A stretch of 64,000 nt of DNA. Origin: Pseudozyma flocculosa PF-1. Taxonomy: Eukaryota > Basidiomycota > Ustilaginomycetes > Ustilaginales > Ustilaginaceae. The stretch lies in NCBI RefSeq assembly GCF_000417875.1, contig NW_006920869.1, forward strand, positions 1,419,759-1,483,758, in the 5' to 3' direction. The translations under genes and the position numbers were made by a program. The notes beneath the pieces are model-generated. The model ran no database searches, had not been told where the DNA came from, and saw only the letters and a program-made list of their open reading frames with translations. Shown in pieces: positions 1 to 10,400 of this stretch; within the stretch, counting starts at the first letter, position 1; every line of letters starts with the position of its first letter.

Positions 1-1751
1 AATGCTCATCGAACGGGCGACGCTCTCGCAGTCAAACGGCAGTATTGGCTCGAAAAAGTCCATGGTATCAGATGGAGAGAGGGCTCGACGAACGACAAAG
101 ACGGCCTCTGCACACCCGCGGGGCGATGGGTGGCGGTACGAGTCAGTTTGGAGCCCGAGTCGGATGCTTATCATAGGCCATGACCCTAGGCTGCGACCCT
201 CTAGCAGCACTGTAGCGAATCTACCAGGCGCTCTCCAAGTGGCCCTTGGTTCTGGTCGTTGAGTCGTACTCAGCCCCGGGGGGTCGAGACCTCGGGGTAT
301 CAGCCCCGCGTTGCCTGAACAGCTCAAACTGTTGACGAAAGCGTGAACGGCGCGCGATGGCAAAAACGCGGTATATACGAGGCCAGGCGGCAGGCAAGCT
401 GATGTGATGGAGTTCCGGTGGCGCGTACGGCGAATAGGCCGCTGGGCGTCACATGAGGCTCGAGGTGTGACGCCGCTCGCTTCCGGTGCCACCTCGTCTA
501 GCTTCCGTGCGTAGCTCCGCCTTCCATCGCGTCCAGCCTGAGACGCCCCCTCTGTGCAGATCACCGGTCAAGGCTTGCTCGCAAAGCTACGTACATAACG
601 CTTCTGCAGCTAGTTACGTCGAACCGGGTCCTATGTGGTTGAAGAGGGTCGCGAGTACGTACATACGTAGGGCATCGCCTGGTACCAGGTCGGTCCGATG
701 CAACGATGCTGCGATCCCTCGCTGCTATTGGATGCCATGTTCCTGGTCTATGTGTGGTCTGCCGTTGTCAATCTGTAGCCACCAACAGGCCAGGAGGTAT
801 GTACATGGTAGGGCCAAACAAAAGCATGGTGATGACGACGATGCGTACGTGCAAACCTGTAGACGGCTGGCACTTCCCGAGACACGGCGGCGGCGGCGGC
901 CCGACCGGCGGCTCCGCATCGGAGATGCTGTCTAAGTTCGTCGAGCGGCTGCGCCTCATGACCCCTGCCTGCGCATTCGTCGATGCGGAACGAAAGAGGG
1001 CTCATCTCTCTCCTCCTGCCTTACACCAAGACGTAGACGGTCCGCAGGAAGTGTGGCTGCACCGTAGCTTCTCTCGCTCCGTCCGTAATGCGGAAAGCGG
1101 GGCGTTCATGCAGACGGGCATGTAGTCCCGGGACGATTTAATGACGTCCGAGATTCATCTGGGGAAGCAGGCAGGCTAGGTAGCCATTCACGTACGCCAC
1201 CTGCCGTTCACGATGGGCTCGGTGCTGTACAGGTACGTACCATCGTGCCCCGAGACTCGGCCGCCAACGCCTGCCACGGATCCGGCGCCCTACAACACGT
1301 ACGGCGCAGGTACATACAGGCAGGCTAGGTGACCTCGTCTTTGTCGCTGGGGCTCGGTCCTCTACCGGTATCACCTGCTTCCTCTGTGTTCTGCAACTCG
1401 GCCCTGAGTTTGGGTGGGTGAGACGACGTCGGACGCAAGCGTACCTGTACCCGTAAGCCTAGCCTGCAAACTAGTGTGCTGGCCGTCTCGCCGCCTCTCC
1501 TCGGCACCGGTATCCTGGCTGCACCATGGAGTCATACCAGACGTTCTCGGCCTAGCCTATCGAACCGTCGGATGTCCGTGACGGGACCCGCTGCCGGTGA
1601 GGAGACTAGACGCCAGCATCACAGTCACGCCAGGCACTACCGCACGCCCACAAACCCAAGAGCACGATGTGAAGGATGACAGGGGCAGCCAGCCTGTCCC
1701 CTGGGCATGTCTTTTCCCGTTCGTCGAGAGCGAGAGACCGAACGGCCAACC
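1..1751. other. Stretch without a recognisable gene
   Basis: Several short open frames occur on both strands, but none resembles a known family and none has a convincing splice structure. The stretch holds scattered copies of the short GGCAGGCTAGG-type motif (near 1165-1185 and 1315-1330) that recurs in other intergenic parts of the window. The end nearest 1751 should contain the 3' UTR of UTP7. Confidence 0.5.
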
Positions 1752-3850
1752 TCACTGTCTCTTCCTCGTAAACACATCGAGCGCGCTCCGCGGTTGGCCG
1801 TCGTCGCCGCCGTCTCCGCCCGCCGCCTGGCGCGCCTTTTCGGCTTCTCTCTCCGCCTTCCGCCGCTCCAGCTTGGCTTTGATGGCGAGCTGCCGGCAAC
1901 GTCGAGACCGGAATGAAGTCGAGCTCGTCAGCCTCGGATCCTCGAAACGACCATCGCAAGCCCCGGCAGCGCAACGACCGGCCACTCACCTTGGTTGGGT
2001 CAATGACATTCTTCTGCTGCTTGCGCAGGTACTTTTTCATCGTGCTGTTCCGGCCGCGGGCCTTCTTGGCCTCCTTCTTCTTCCTGGGCTGGTCCGCCCC
2101 CGGCTTGACGGCGCCGGTCCCCTTCATCACGTCGAGCTCCTCGTCGGCGCCCTCGGCCATATCCTCGTCCCCGTCGTCCTCGGCGACGTGCGACGAGGGG
2201 GGGCACGAGACCCTCGTAGCCGCCCTTGTTGTCGAGCGCCAGCCGCTCCACGCGCGAGAGCCGCGCGTACGGCGTGCCGTCGGCCGCCTTGGCAATCTGA
2301 CCTCGCGCGCCCGCCAGCCGCGCGGCGGCTCCTTGGGTCACCGACTCGGAGAGGTGGTCGTGCGACGAGGTGAGCGACCCGATGACGTCGGGGTCGACCG
2401 TGATCATCTGCGGCTGGATCTTGTCCAGCAGCGCGTGCACCTCCCTCTCCCTGCGCTTGTTCTTGGTCTCGAAGGGGTCCGCCTCGCTCGAGTCAAAGTT
2501 GGGCTCTCCCGCTCCCGGCACAATGAGGCTCGTGAATCCGCCGAGGTGGCCCACGCCAAGAACATCCTCAAACGGACACCAGCGCACCTGGAGCGGCTCG
2601 CTGCGCGGGAAGCCGTTGGTGATGTAGGGGCCCGGCGGCGCGTTGCCCAGCGGCGCATTGGTATCGTAGACGCTGACGTGTGCGCCCCACCCGACTCCGA
2701 GCAGGCCGCGCTGGCTGTACTGGACGTCGGTGGCCGGCTTGCGGCTGATCCACTCGCGCCTCGGCCCCCGGCCAAGCATCCGCGAGTCCCACACCTTGAT
2801 GCTCCCGTCCAGCCCGCTCGTCACCATCTCGCGCCCGCCGTTGCGCGTGTCGATCGAGATGCCAGTCACCGGGCCCCGGTGCGCCAGCAGCTTGACCGCG
2901 GGCGTGCTCAGGTTGGGCGTCCACAGCGTCACCGTGCCGTTAGAATGGCCGAGATGGATGACGGCCGTCAGCGGGTTCTGTGCCATCGTGTTGCAGGCGC
3001 CGAGACCCGTCCGGTGCTGCACGACCAGGTTGCCGACCGAGGTGTCCTGGTACTTGAGCCAGCCGCCATTGCCGACCGTAGCGAGGAGGAAGTGGTAGGG
3101 CAGGAACTCCATTCGGTTGACCTCGTTGTGGTGCTTCATCTTGTGGATCTCGATGCCCTGCGAGTCGTAGATGAACGTGTACTTCTTCTGCGCCGCTGCG
3201 AAGAAGTTGGAGTTATGCAGCCACTTGACGTCGCGCACCGTTTCCTTGACCTGGATCTCGCACGACATCTTGCCGCTCTGCCAGTCGAAGGCGGCGAGGT
3301 GGCCCTTGCGACCGCCGAGCAGCAGATGCCGCCCATTCCGCGTGTAGTCGCACCGGTAAGGTCCAAGCCCCGTGCCGTTCTTGCCGCCGTCGAGGCGGAG
3401 CTCAAACGCCTTCCTTGCGGTCTCGATGCCGACCGACTCCTTGATCTCGCGCTGGGTGACCCGGTGCGTCCGCTCCAGGTCGCCCTCGGTCTCGATCATT
3501 CCCGCGCCCTCTCCTGGTGCAGAGGCGTGGAGGTACTCGTTGGCTAGCTTTGCGCTCTCGACGGCCCGCTTCTGCGAGAGGTGCTGCTTGGCCATCTGGG
3601 CGCGGAGCTTCTTGTCGCGGATCTGATCAAACTTCTTTGGCGCCTTGGCATCCTTGAGCGACGTCGGGTTGGCGAGGGCGAGCGTCTTTGGCGTGGCAGT
3701 GGAGCGGCCGATGGAGTTCGACTGCTTGTCGAGGGCTTCTTGGGAGTGATGCCCGGTGAGGCTCTTTGCCTCCTGCTTGCCCTTGCCCGCCGCCTTCTTG
3801 GACTTTTGCGGGCCAGCGCGGCCCGCAGGGTTGGAGGGGCCGGGATCCAT
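1752..3850 (-). CDS. UTP7: UTP7/WDR46-type WD40 protein of the small-subunit processome, with a one-base frameshift
   Basis: Nucleolar WD40 protein that acts with U3 snoRNP in early 18S rRNA processing. The gene has two exons, 3850..1990 and 1889..1752, with a 100-nt intron carrying a GTGAGT donor. The product is about 665 aa. Its N-terminus is Lys-rich, followed by the family's highly conserved core, including GPYRCDYTRNGRHLLLGG, VRDVKWLHNSNFFAAAQKKYT, MEFLPYHFLLATVGN and VIHLGHSNGTVTLWTPN. A BING4-like C-terminal domain and a basic coiled tail (AIKAKLERRKAEREAEKARQ) follow. The frame breaks at a run of seven G on the plus strand (2197-2203). Six would join the conserved core to the acidic segment AEDDGDEDMAEGADEELDVM and the tail; as written, the core frame runs on into Arg-rich nonsense. 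The start is the ATG opening MDPGPSN. It diverges from RRP36, another early 90S factor. Confidence 0.9.
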
Positions 3851-4367
3851 GGTGGCGGCCGTTGTGCGAGGTGTCCAGGCGGCGGTGTGCTGGCGTTGCG
3901 ATGGTGCGGACGATCCGAGGCCGAGGTTGCGGTGGTGGATGTAGGAGAGGACAAGGAGAGGTGGCGGGTGAGAGTCAAGGCAGTGAGGCAGTGAGGAGGG
4001 AGAGAGCAAGGGCGGCGGCAGCTTGCGAAGAAGGAAGTGAAGCTGCCAGCCCAGCCGGAAGCCGCCTCGCCTCGCCTCGCCTCGGTCTGAAAAAATTCAG
4101 GCGGCCCACCCAAAGCTCAAAAAATCTTGTATTGGCGAGGGCGGCGGATTTCTAATGGGTGGCCATGCAGGGTCGCGCTGCCATTTGAATCCTGGTCAAA
4201 TCCGCGTGTTGGGCTTCTCCACTTTTCGCTGTTTGAGCGCCGCTCTCCCTGACCGCCTCTCGCCTGCTTGGCCTCTATCTGCATCCCCGTTCCCGACCTA
4301 CCTCCTCCTCGACCTCATCGCATCCACCGTTCCAGGGGCTCTCCTTCGACCTTGCGCTTAAGACACC
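3851..4367. promoter_or_regulatory. Divergent promoter shared by UTP7 and RRP36
   Basis: These 517 bp separate the start codons of two ribosome-biogenesis genes. Inside otherwise GC-rich DNA lie two A-rich islands. TGAAAAAATTCA at 4088-4099 resembles the ribosomal RNA processing element (RRPE, AAAAWTTTT-like) known from yeast ribosome-biogenesis promoters. A second run, CTCAAAAAATCTTG, lies at about 4117-4129. Shared regulation is an inference from this motif and the gene pairing. Confidence 0.5.
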
Positions 4368-6095
4368 ATGCCGGCCGCCTCATCATCAGCCAGGAAGGCG
4401 CCAACAGCAGCTCGCGGCAAGCCATCCAAGCAGCAGTCCGCCCCCGCCTTCGAGCAGGACTCTGACGACGACCAGGGCAGTCTCCATCTTTCCACAGACG
4501 ACGACGAAGCAAGCGACAGCGGGGATGAGGAACAGGTCACAGATGACTCCGAAGACGAAGATGACCAGCGTTCAACATTCGGTAGGCAGAACGACGACGA
4601 GGACGACCAGGAGCGGAGGTTTGCGCAATTCGTCGACGAAGACGACCTCGACGACGACGACGACGATGAAGAGGACGACGACGGCAGCGAGGAAGATGAT
4701 AGCGACAGCGAGTCAGACTCGGACGTGGGCTCGGACGAGGAAGCACAGGTCGCTGCATACACTCGCAAGCAGCAGGAGAAGCAGCTGAAAGAGCGTAAGT
4801 ACCCGACCCTGCCGTTGCCCGGTCCCCACGCGGATGCCGAACCGCCTACTCAACCGCCCTCCTGGTGGTCTGCCACCAAACAACAGAGATGAAGAACATA
4901 CCGTTCTCGGCGCTCGTCAAGGCGCGTCAGCAGCTCGGTGACGATTCGCAGGATTCCGACGCTGACGACAGTGCCAGCATCGGACTTTCGGACCTGGAGC
5001 CGGACGAGTTCGAAGCGGACCGGCAGAGACTCGCCGCCGGCAAGAAGGGCAAGAAGGCCATCAAGGGAAGAGCCGATGCTGCGGACGAGGACGACAACCT
5101 CGAGGCCAAGCGCAGGGAGGTCAAGGAACGACTGCGGCAGCTCAAGGGCAGGAACGGCGGTGACGCTGACGGCTCGGACGCAGAGCAAGAGGACCGGAGA
5201 GCAATCCGACGCCGGGATCGCGAGGAGCGGGAGCAGAAGGAGCTCGAAAAGCGCGCCAACAAGCACGCCCCGACCGAGATGTCGTCGAGGAAGCCCGTCT
5301 CGCGGCGGCGCAACGTCGTCGAGATAGCCTCGAGCAAGGTCCGGGATCCTCGCTTCGACTCGCTTTCGGGTGGCGCCACCAATTCCGACCTGTTCTCCAA
5401 GTCCTACTCGTTCCTGCCCGAGCTGCTCAAGAACGAGCTGCAGACGCTCAAGACGGTCCATGGAAAGCTGCGGAAGCAAGAGGCAAATCAGGCCGGTCCC
5501 AAGGCCAAGAGCGAGGTGGCGCTGGGCATCCGCGCCGAGCGGCAGAAGGTCGAGATGGCGCTGCGCCGGGCCGAGGGTCTTGCGTGCGAACGGGAGCGGC
5601 GCGACCGAGAGACCGAGCTGAAGCGCAAGCTCAAGCGGCAGAACAAGGAACGGGTGGAGCAGGGTCTCAAGCCGTTCTATGTCAAGAAATGTGAGTCACG
5701 TCGCTGTCCAGTGGCTCTACCTCTGACTTGGGAGGGTTCGCTGACCTCCCCTCTGAGTCCGTCGTCGCCCTCGATCCACTGCAGCCGAGCAACGCGCGAT
5801 GCTGCTCAAGGACAAGTACGACCAGCTCGCGGGAGGCGACGGCGGCGACGCCGCGTCCAAGGACAAGCGCAAATCGCTCAAGAAGGCGCTCGAGAGGAGG
5901 AGGAAAAAGAACGTGCAGAAGGAGAGGAAGGATATGCCGGTGGGGATGTCGCTGGGGCTTGGAGGTGCAGCGGTGCCCAAGCGCAAGCGCGATGGCGACG
6001 CAAGCGCTGCGGCGGGCCCGAGTCGGACGCAGTCAGGTCAGAAGCCATCGAGGACCGACGGTCAGCCGGCGAAAAAGCGCGGTCGTCGGGGTTGA
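4368..6095 (+). CDS. RRP36: rRNA biogenesis protein RRP36
   Basis: Nucleolar component of the 90S pre-ribosome needed for early cleavages that release 18S rRNA. It has three exons, 4368..4794, 4887..5690 and 5785..6095; both introns are 92-94 nt with GTAAGT/GTGAGT donors, and the product is 513 aa. Residues 20-140 are extremely acidic, with long Asp/Glu/Ser runs. The Rrp36 core follows: KNIPFSALVKARQQL, then SRRRNVVEIASSKVRDPRFD and a KSYSFLPELLKNEL block. The tail is basic (SEQRAMLLKDKYDQL, then LKKALERRRKKNVQKERKDM), as in the family. Exon phases join cleanly (KEQ|MKN and VKKS|EQR), which fixes the splice sites. The acidic N-terminus is longer than in yeast Rrp36, which accounts for the larger size. 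Confidence 0.9.
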
Positions 6096-7795
6096 GAGGT
6101 TGGGCGAGCTTGCCGCAGTACCGATCCGGTCCTACCGGTACCTATCCGGGCTGCGACGGGGCGCCATCCGGCGATACGACATCTAAGCTTTTCACGCCTA
6201 TCAACGTTGGTTTTATGAACGCTCGCCCATCCCGGCATCTTGTCCGTCTACCTCTGACTTTGGCTAGGTCCCTAAGCAGCGTCCGGTCTGGCCGCGAACG
6301 GGAAGGAAGCCTGAGTTCTTTCCGTCAAACCCGGCGACAGGCTCTGCCACGGTTTGGCTCGAGAAGGAGCCGACGGAGCGCCCCCGACAAGCTCTGGAGC
6401 ACTCTTGTACTACGTGCCATAGGCTAGGGAACCGGCATGCGAGTACCGGGAACGCCCCGCTGCCAAGAACATGGCCATTGGACTCCGACGTCACCTCAGC
6501 GTGGGGACGAGGCCGGAAGGAATCGGCAGGGCAGAAGGAACATGCATGCAAGAAAGGGGTAGGATCGATGCTGCCAACGAATCAGCGAGAGGCGAGCCGG
6601 CGGTGAGGGCGAGCGTCTCGCGCCATGTGGGAAAGCAAGCATGTGCAGCGGTCGGCCTTCCCCGCGGGAGGAGGCCAAGGCAGCGTGCCATGTGTGGACC
6701 GGTGCGTTTCTGCGAGGGCCGTGGTGGACGGGGCATGAAGAAGCAAGCAGCCTCCCGGAACGCTCCCCGCGGGCAGCGAGGCTCCCCCACGGCCTGTCCG
6801 GTGCGGCGGCGGTGGCCAGGCTGGTGGGTGGTCAGCCGGTTGGGCGGGTGTTCCGCCTGGTGAAAACTCCCCGCGGGCGGCGACGCTCGCCTATGCACAA
6901 CGGTTCTGCCGAACCAGGCTCCGCTCGCTCCCTCGACCCGGCGCCGCCTGCCTGTCTGGCAGCCAACGTCGGCCCCTTCGTGACAGGAGCAACCCGGCTG
7001 ACCCGCCGCTGGGTTACAGCCGCCGGTCAATTTCTTGCTTGCTCTTCAGTCGTGCCTCTGCCTCTCTGCTCGGTGCTCGGTGTGGCAAACTGCCGCCGCT
7101 CCTTCGGTTCTTGCAGACGTAGCTTGCCCGCTGATTGCTCGCCCGGCATCGCAGGCGGTCACCGGTAACTCGATGCTTGCGCTTGCTGCTTCTCGTCTCG
7201 ATCCTCCCTCTGTGGCCCCCTCGCCCAGTCACAGCTCTCGGCGCAACTTCCGACGGTCGAGGGCGATGGCGAGTGACACTACGCATGCTCGCAGCTCCTT
7301 CGATCCGGGGCCCCCGCTCGAGGGCTGCTGGGGAGCATGCATGTGCTCGGCTCGGCAGTTGTCCTTACTGCGACTCGCCACGATCCAGCTACAACAGATG
7401 TAGCCCGCCTCGACATCGAAGGACTGTGCGTACATACCTACACGTACGATGCCCTAGCGTCGTTGGCTGCAGGTGGGCCCCACACATCCGTGCTAGCGCG
7501 GCCGGCTTCCCCGCGCCCAACCCACTTCTTACCCCGGAGTACAAATAGCCCCCCCGCACCCGCTCCATTTCCCTTTCCTCCCTCATCCTCATATCCTCCT
7601 CCTCGGGACTCCTCTTCACTCTCCTTGGGACCTCCTTTCCGCTCTCTTCCATCTCTCACTCTACGGGTCAGAGGCCGTGTTCGCCTCTTTTCGTCCCCCT
7701 GGGTCTCGCCGCGCATCGGAAGACTGTGCCTGCCGTCCTCTTTGCACGACCTCGTGGCCACCTTCTGGCCCCTCGACTCGACTCCTCTCGACACC
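6096..7795. other. Intergenic region and promoter of the MFS transporter
   Basis: No convincing gene is seen in 1.7 kb. The last 250 bp are pyrimidine-rich (many CTC/TCC runs), typical of fungal promoters and 5' UTRs. A weak TATA-like TACAAATA lies at 7540-7547. Confidence 0.5.
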
Positions 7796-9810
7796 ATGAC
7801 GACCCAATCAGGCAAGGTGTCGACACCTTCGTCGACGGAGGAGCGGATCGACTACGATGCACACCTCGGCGCCGGCGATCAAAAGGCCAGCAAGCGCCTC
7901 GGGTTCGCCGCCATCAAGGAGGAGCTCGCCATCCACTACCGAGTCTACCTCCTCGCCCTCTCGACATGCATGGCTGGCATGCTTTTTGGGTGGGACACTG
8001 GCCTAATTGGCGGCATATTGGACTTCCCAGCGTTCCAAAGCGACTTCGGCCTTCGTGGAAAGGACAAGGAGCTCGCCAATCTCAAGGGCAACATCGTCTC
8101 GGTCCTCCAGGCAGGCTGCTTTATCGGCGCGGCCACCGGCCTCTACCTGCCGTCCAAGTACGGCCGGAAGCCGACCATGATCTTCGCCTCGATCATCTTC
8201 CTCATCGGCTCCATCATCCAGACCACCTGTCGCCTCAACGGCCAGTCGCACTCGTCCGCCCTCGTCCAGCTCTACATCGGTCGCGCCATCGGAGGCTTCG
8301 GCGTCGGTCTCTCGAGCGCCGTCGTCCCAACCTACCTCTCCGAGTGCGCACCCCGGAGCATCCGGGGGAGATGCGGCGGTCTATACCAGTTGCTCAACGT
8401 TACCGGCATCGCACTCGCATTCTTTTGCAACTATGGCATGGCTCAGAACTATCCCGACCAGAGCTCGTCCAACATGTGGCGGATCCCGTTTGCGCTGCAG
8501 ATGCTGCCCGGCGCGCTTTTTACCGCAACAATCGTTTTCCAGCCCGAGTCGCCTCGGTGGCTCATTGAGCAGGATCGCGCCGCCGAGGGCGCTCAGGCCC
8601 TGTCTATTATCAATGCGCTGCCTGCCGAGCACCCCAACATCACCTCGATGGTCTCCGAGATCGAGGCCGACCTCGAGGGCAAGTCGAAGCTGTCTTTTGC
8701 CAAGCAGCTGCGCCTCTCCGTCGCCGACGGCGTCACCTTCTACCGTGTCATGACCGGCGCCATTCTCATGTTCTTTCAGCAGTGGACCGGTAAGTCGGCT
8801 TGAACGCCATGTCGCTCGCCCTTTGTGGAAAATGAGGTGCTGAGCATGGCCCTTTGCGTCTTTGCATCGCCTCCCACCCCACAGGTACCAATGCGATCAA
8901 CGTGTTTGCCCCTCAGATCTTCAAGACGCTCGGCGTCAGCGGCCCTTCGGCTTCGCTGCTTGCGACGGGCGTCTACGGCATTGTCAAGATCGTCACTACC
9001 GCCCTGTTCCTGGTCGTTGCCATCGAGCAGCTCGGCAGGAAATGGTGCCTGATCCTCGGCGGCATCATCCAAATCTTCACCCTCTTCTGGATCGCAATCT
9101 ACCAGGCCGTTCGCCCCGCGAGCGGGTCCGTGCCGGTCGACGGCGTCGGATACGTGACCCTCGCGATGATCTACATCTTTGTCGTCGGGTGAGTTTGGCG
9201 TTGCTTTGTGCATCTGCAAAGGCGGTCGCGACGGCATGCTGACACCTGGTCCTCCCTCTTCCGATTTTGCCAACCTTGCGACAGCTACGGACTTGGCTGG
9301 AGCTCCGTCACCTGGTCGGTCTCGGCCGAGGTCGCTCCCAACCACCTGCGCTCGCTTGCCATGTCCTACGCAACCATGTCGCAGTGGGGCTTCAACTTGG
9401 CCGTCGTTCGCATGACGCCGGTGGCGCTTGTCACCATCAAGTTCGGCACCTTCCTCATCTTTGCGTGCATCACGACGTGTGCCGTCATCTGGGCGGCAGT
9501 CTTCCTGCCCGAGACCGGGGGCGTGACGCTCGAGATGATGAGCAAGCTGTACGAGGGCAACATTGTCGCGCGGTCGCTCCAGGATCTTTTCCCCTCGAAG
9601 CGCCGCGTCTTCCGCGCCCGCCTCCTCGCCGAGAACGGCGGGACCGGCGACGACGGCGGCGTCATCCGCGAGGCTGGCCACAACGACGACTTCCCGCGCC
9701 TCGACAAGAGCGACTCTGCCACCACCGAGGTCTTTGATGCCGCCAAGTCCAAGAGCCAGGACAATGTCGTTCTCGGCAGCCGCGATGCTACAACCAACGA
9801 CAAGAAGTAG
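7796..9810 (+). CDS. MFS transporter of the sugar/quinate/polyol porter family
   Basis: A 12-helix plasma-membrane permease, probably a proton symporter for a sugar or related polyol; the substrate cannot be read from sequence. Three exons, 7796..8789, 8885..9188 and 9285..9810, give 607 aa, with introns of 95 and 96 nt. Sugar-porter signatures are present: GWDTGLIGG after the first helix, GRAIGGFGVGLSSAVVPTYLSE plus RGR, PESPRWLIEQDR before the central loop, QQWTGTNAINVFAP across the first splice junction, and PETGGVTLEMM after the last helix. The hydrophilic tail after PETGG is long (about 100 aa). The ATG at 7796 was chosen because it gives the usual 60-residue cytosolic N-terminus; the upstream frame is pyrimidine-rich leader. 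The quinate-permease-like order of motifs is suggestive only. Confidence 0.88.
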
Positions 9811-10400
9811 GCTGAACCAGGACTCCGGACGCAGTGCCACCCCGTTTTCAGATTAAAACGTCACCGCGAATTCAGAACGACGACCATTGCATGTATCTGT
9901 ATCTCCATACCCCCCGCCGAACCCTCTTCTCCACGCTCAATGCGATCTCTGTAACGTCTCTCGGGGTCCTATCGCCTCTCCTCGCAAAAGTCACGATTCA
10001 TCGACTCTCATCTTCCTCCTGCGAATGGCAGCGCCCCTTGCGTCAGCGTGAGCTCGTCGTTGATGCGACCCTAAGGCCAACCATAGGCCGACAGGCAGTT
10101 CGCGTGGGCGCCCCTTTCTCGACCCTGACATGCGCAACCCTTCGTTCACCCTGGATCGGTACGGTTGACATGGTATCTTCGGGTGAGTCCAATGATCAAC
10201 GAGACTATACATCAAGGGAGAGGGAGGTCGGGAGATGGGCATGATACAGCAGAGGATAAGTCGGTGCAGGGATAGGAGGAAAAGGGGGCTGTTCAGTCTA
10301 CGCTATCACCGGCAAGGTGATGGGACCGAACGATGGAATGACGAAGTACGAAAAGAGGGGAGAGACGGGGCGGGAAGTGGGCGAGGAGCAAGGTATGACT
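9811..10400. other. Convergent 3' intergenic region
   Basis: It lies between the stop codons of the transporter (plus) and the fasciclin gene (minus). No gene is seen. It presumably holds both 3' UTRs and polyadenylation sites, but I cannot assign signals with confidence. Confidence 0.5.

Noticed and set aside
1913..3547. 544-codon plus-strand frame opposite UTP7
   Set aside because: Antisense shadow of the strongly conserved UTP7 core.
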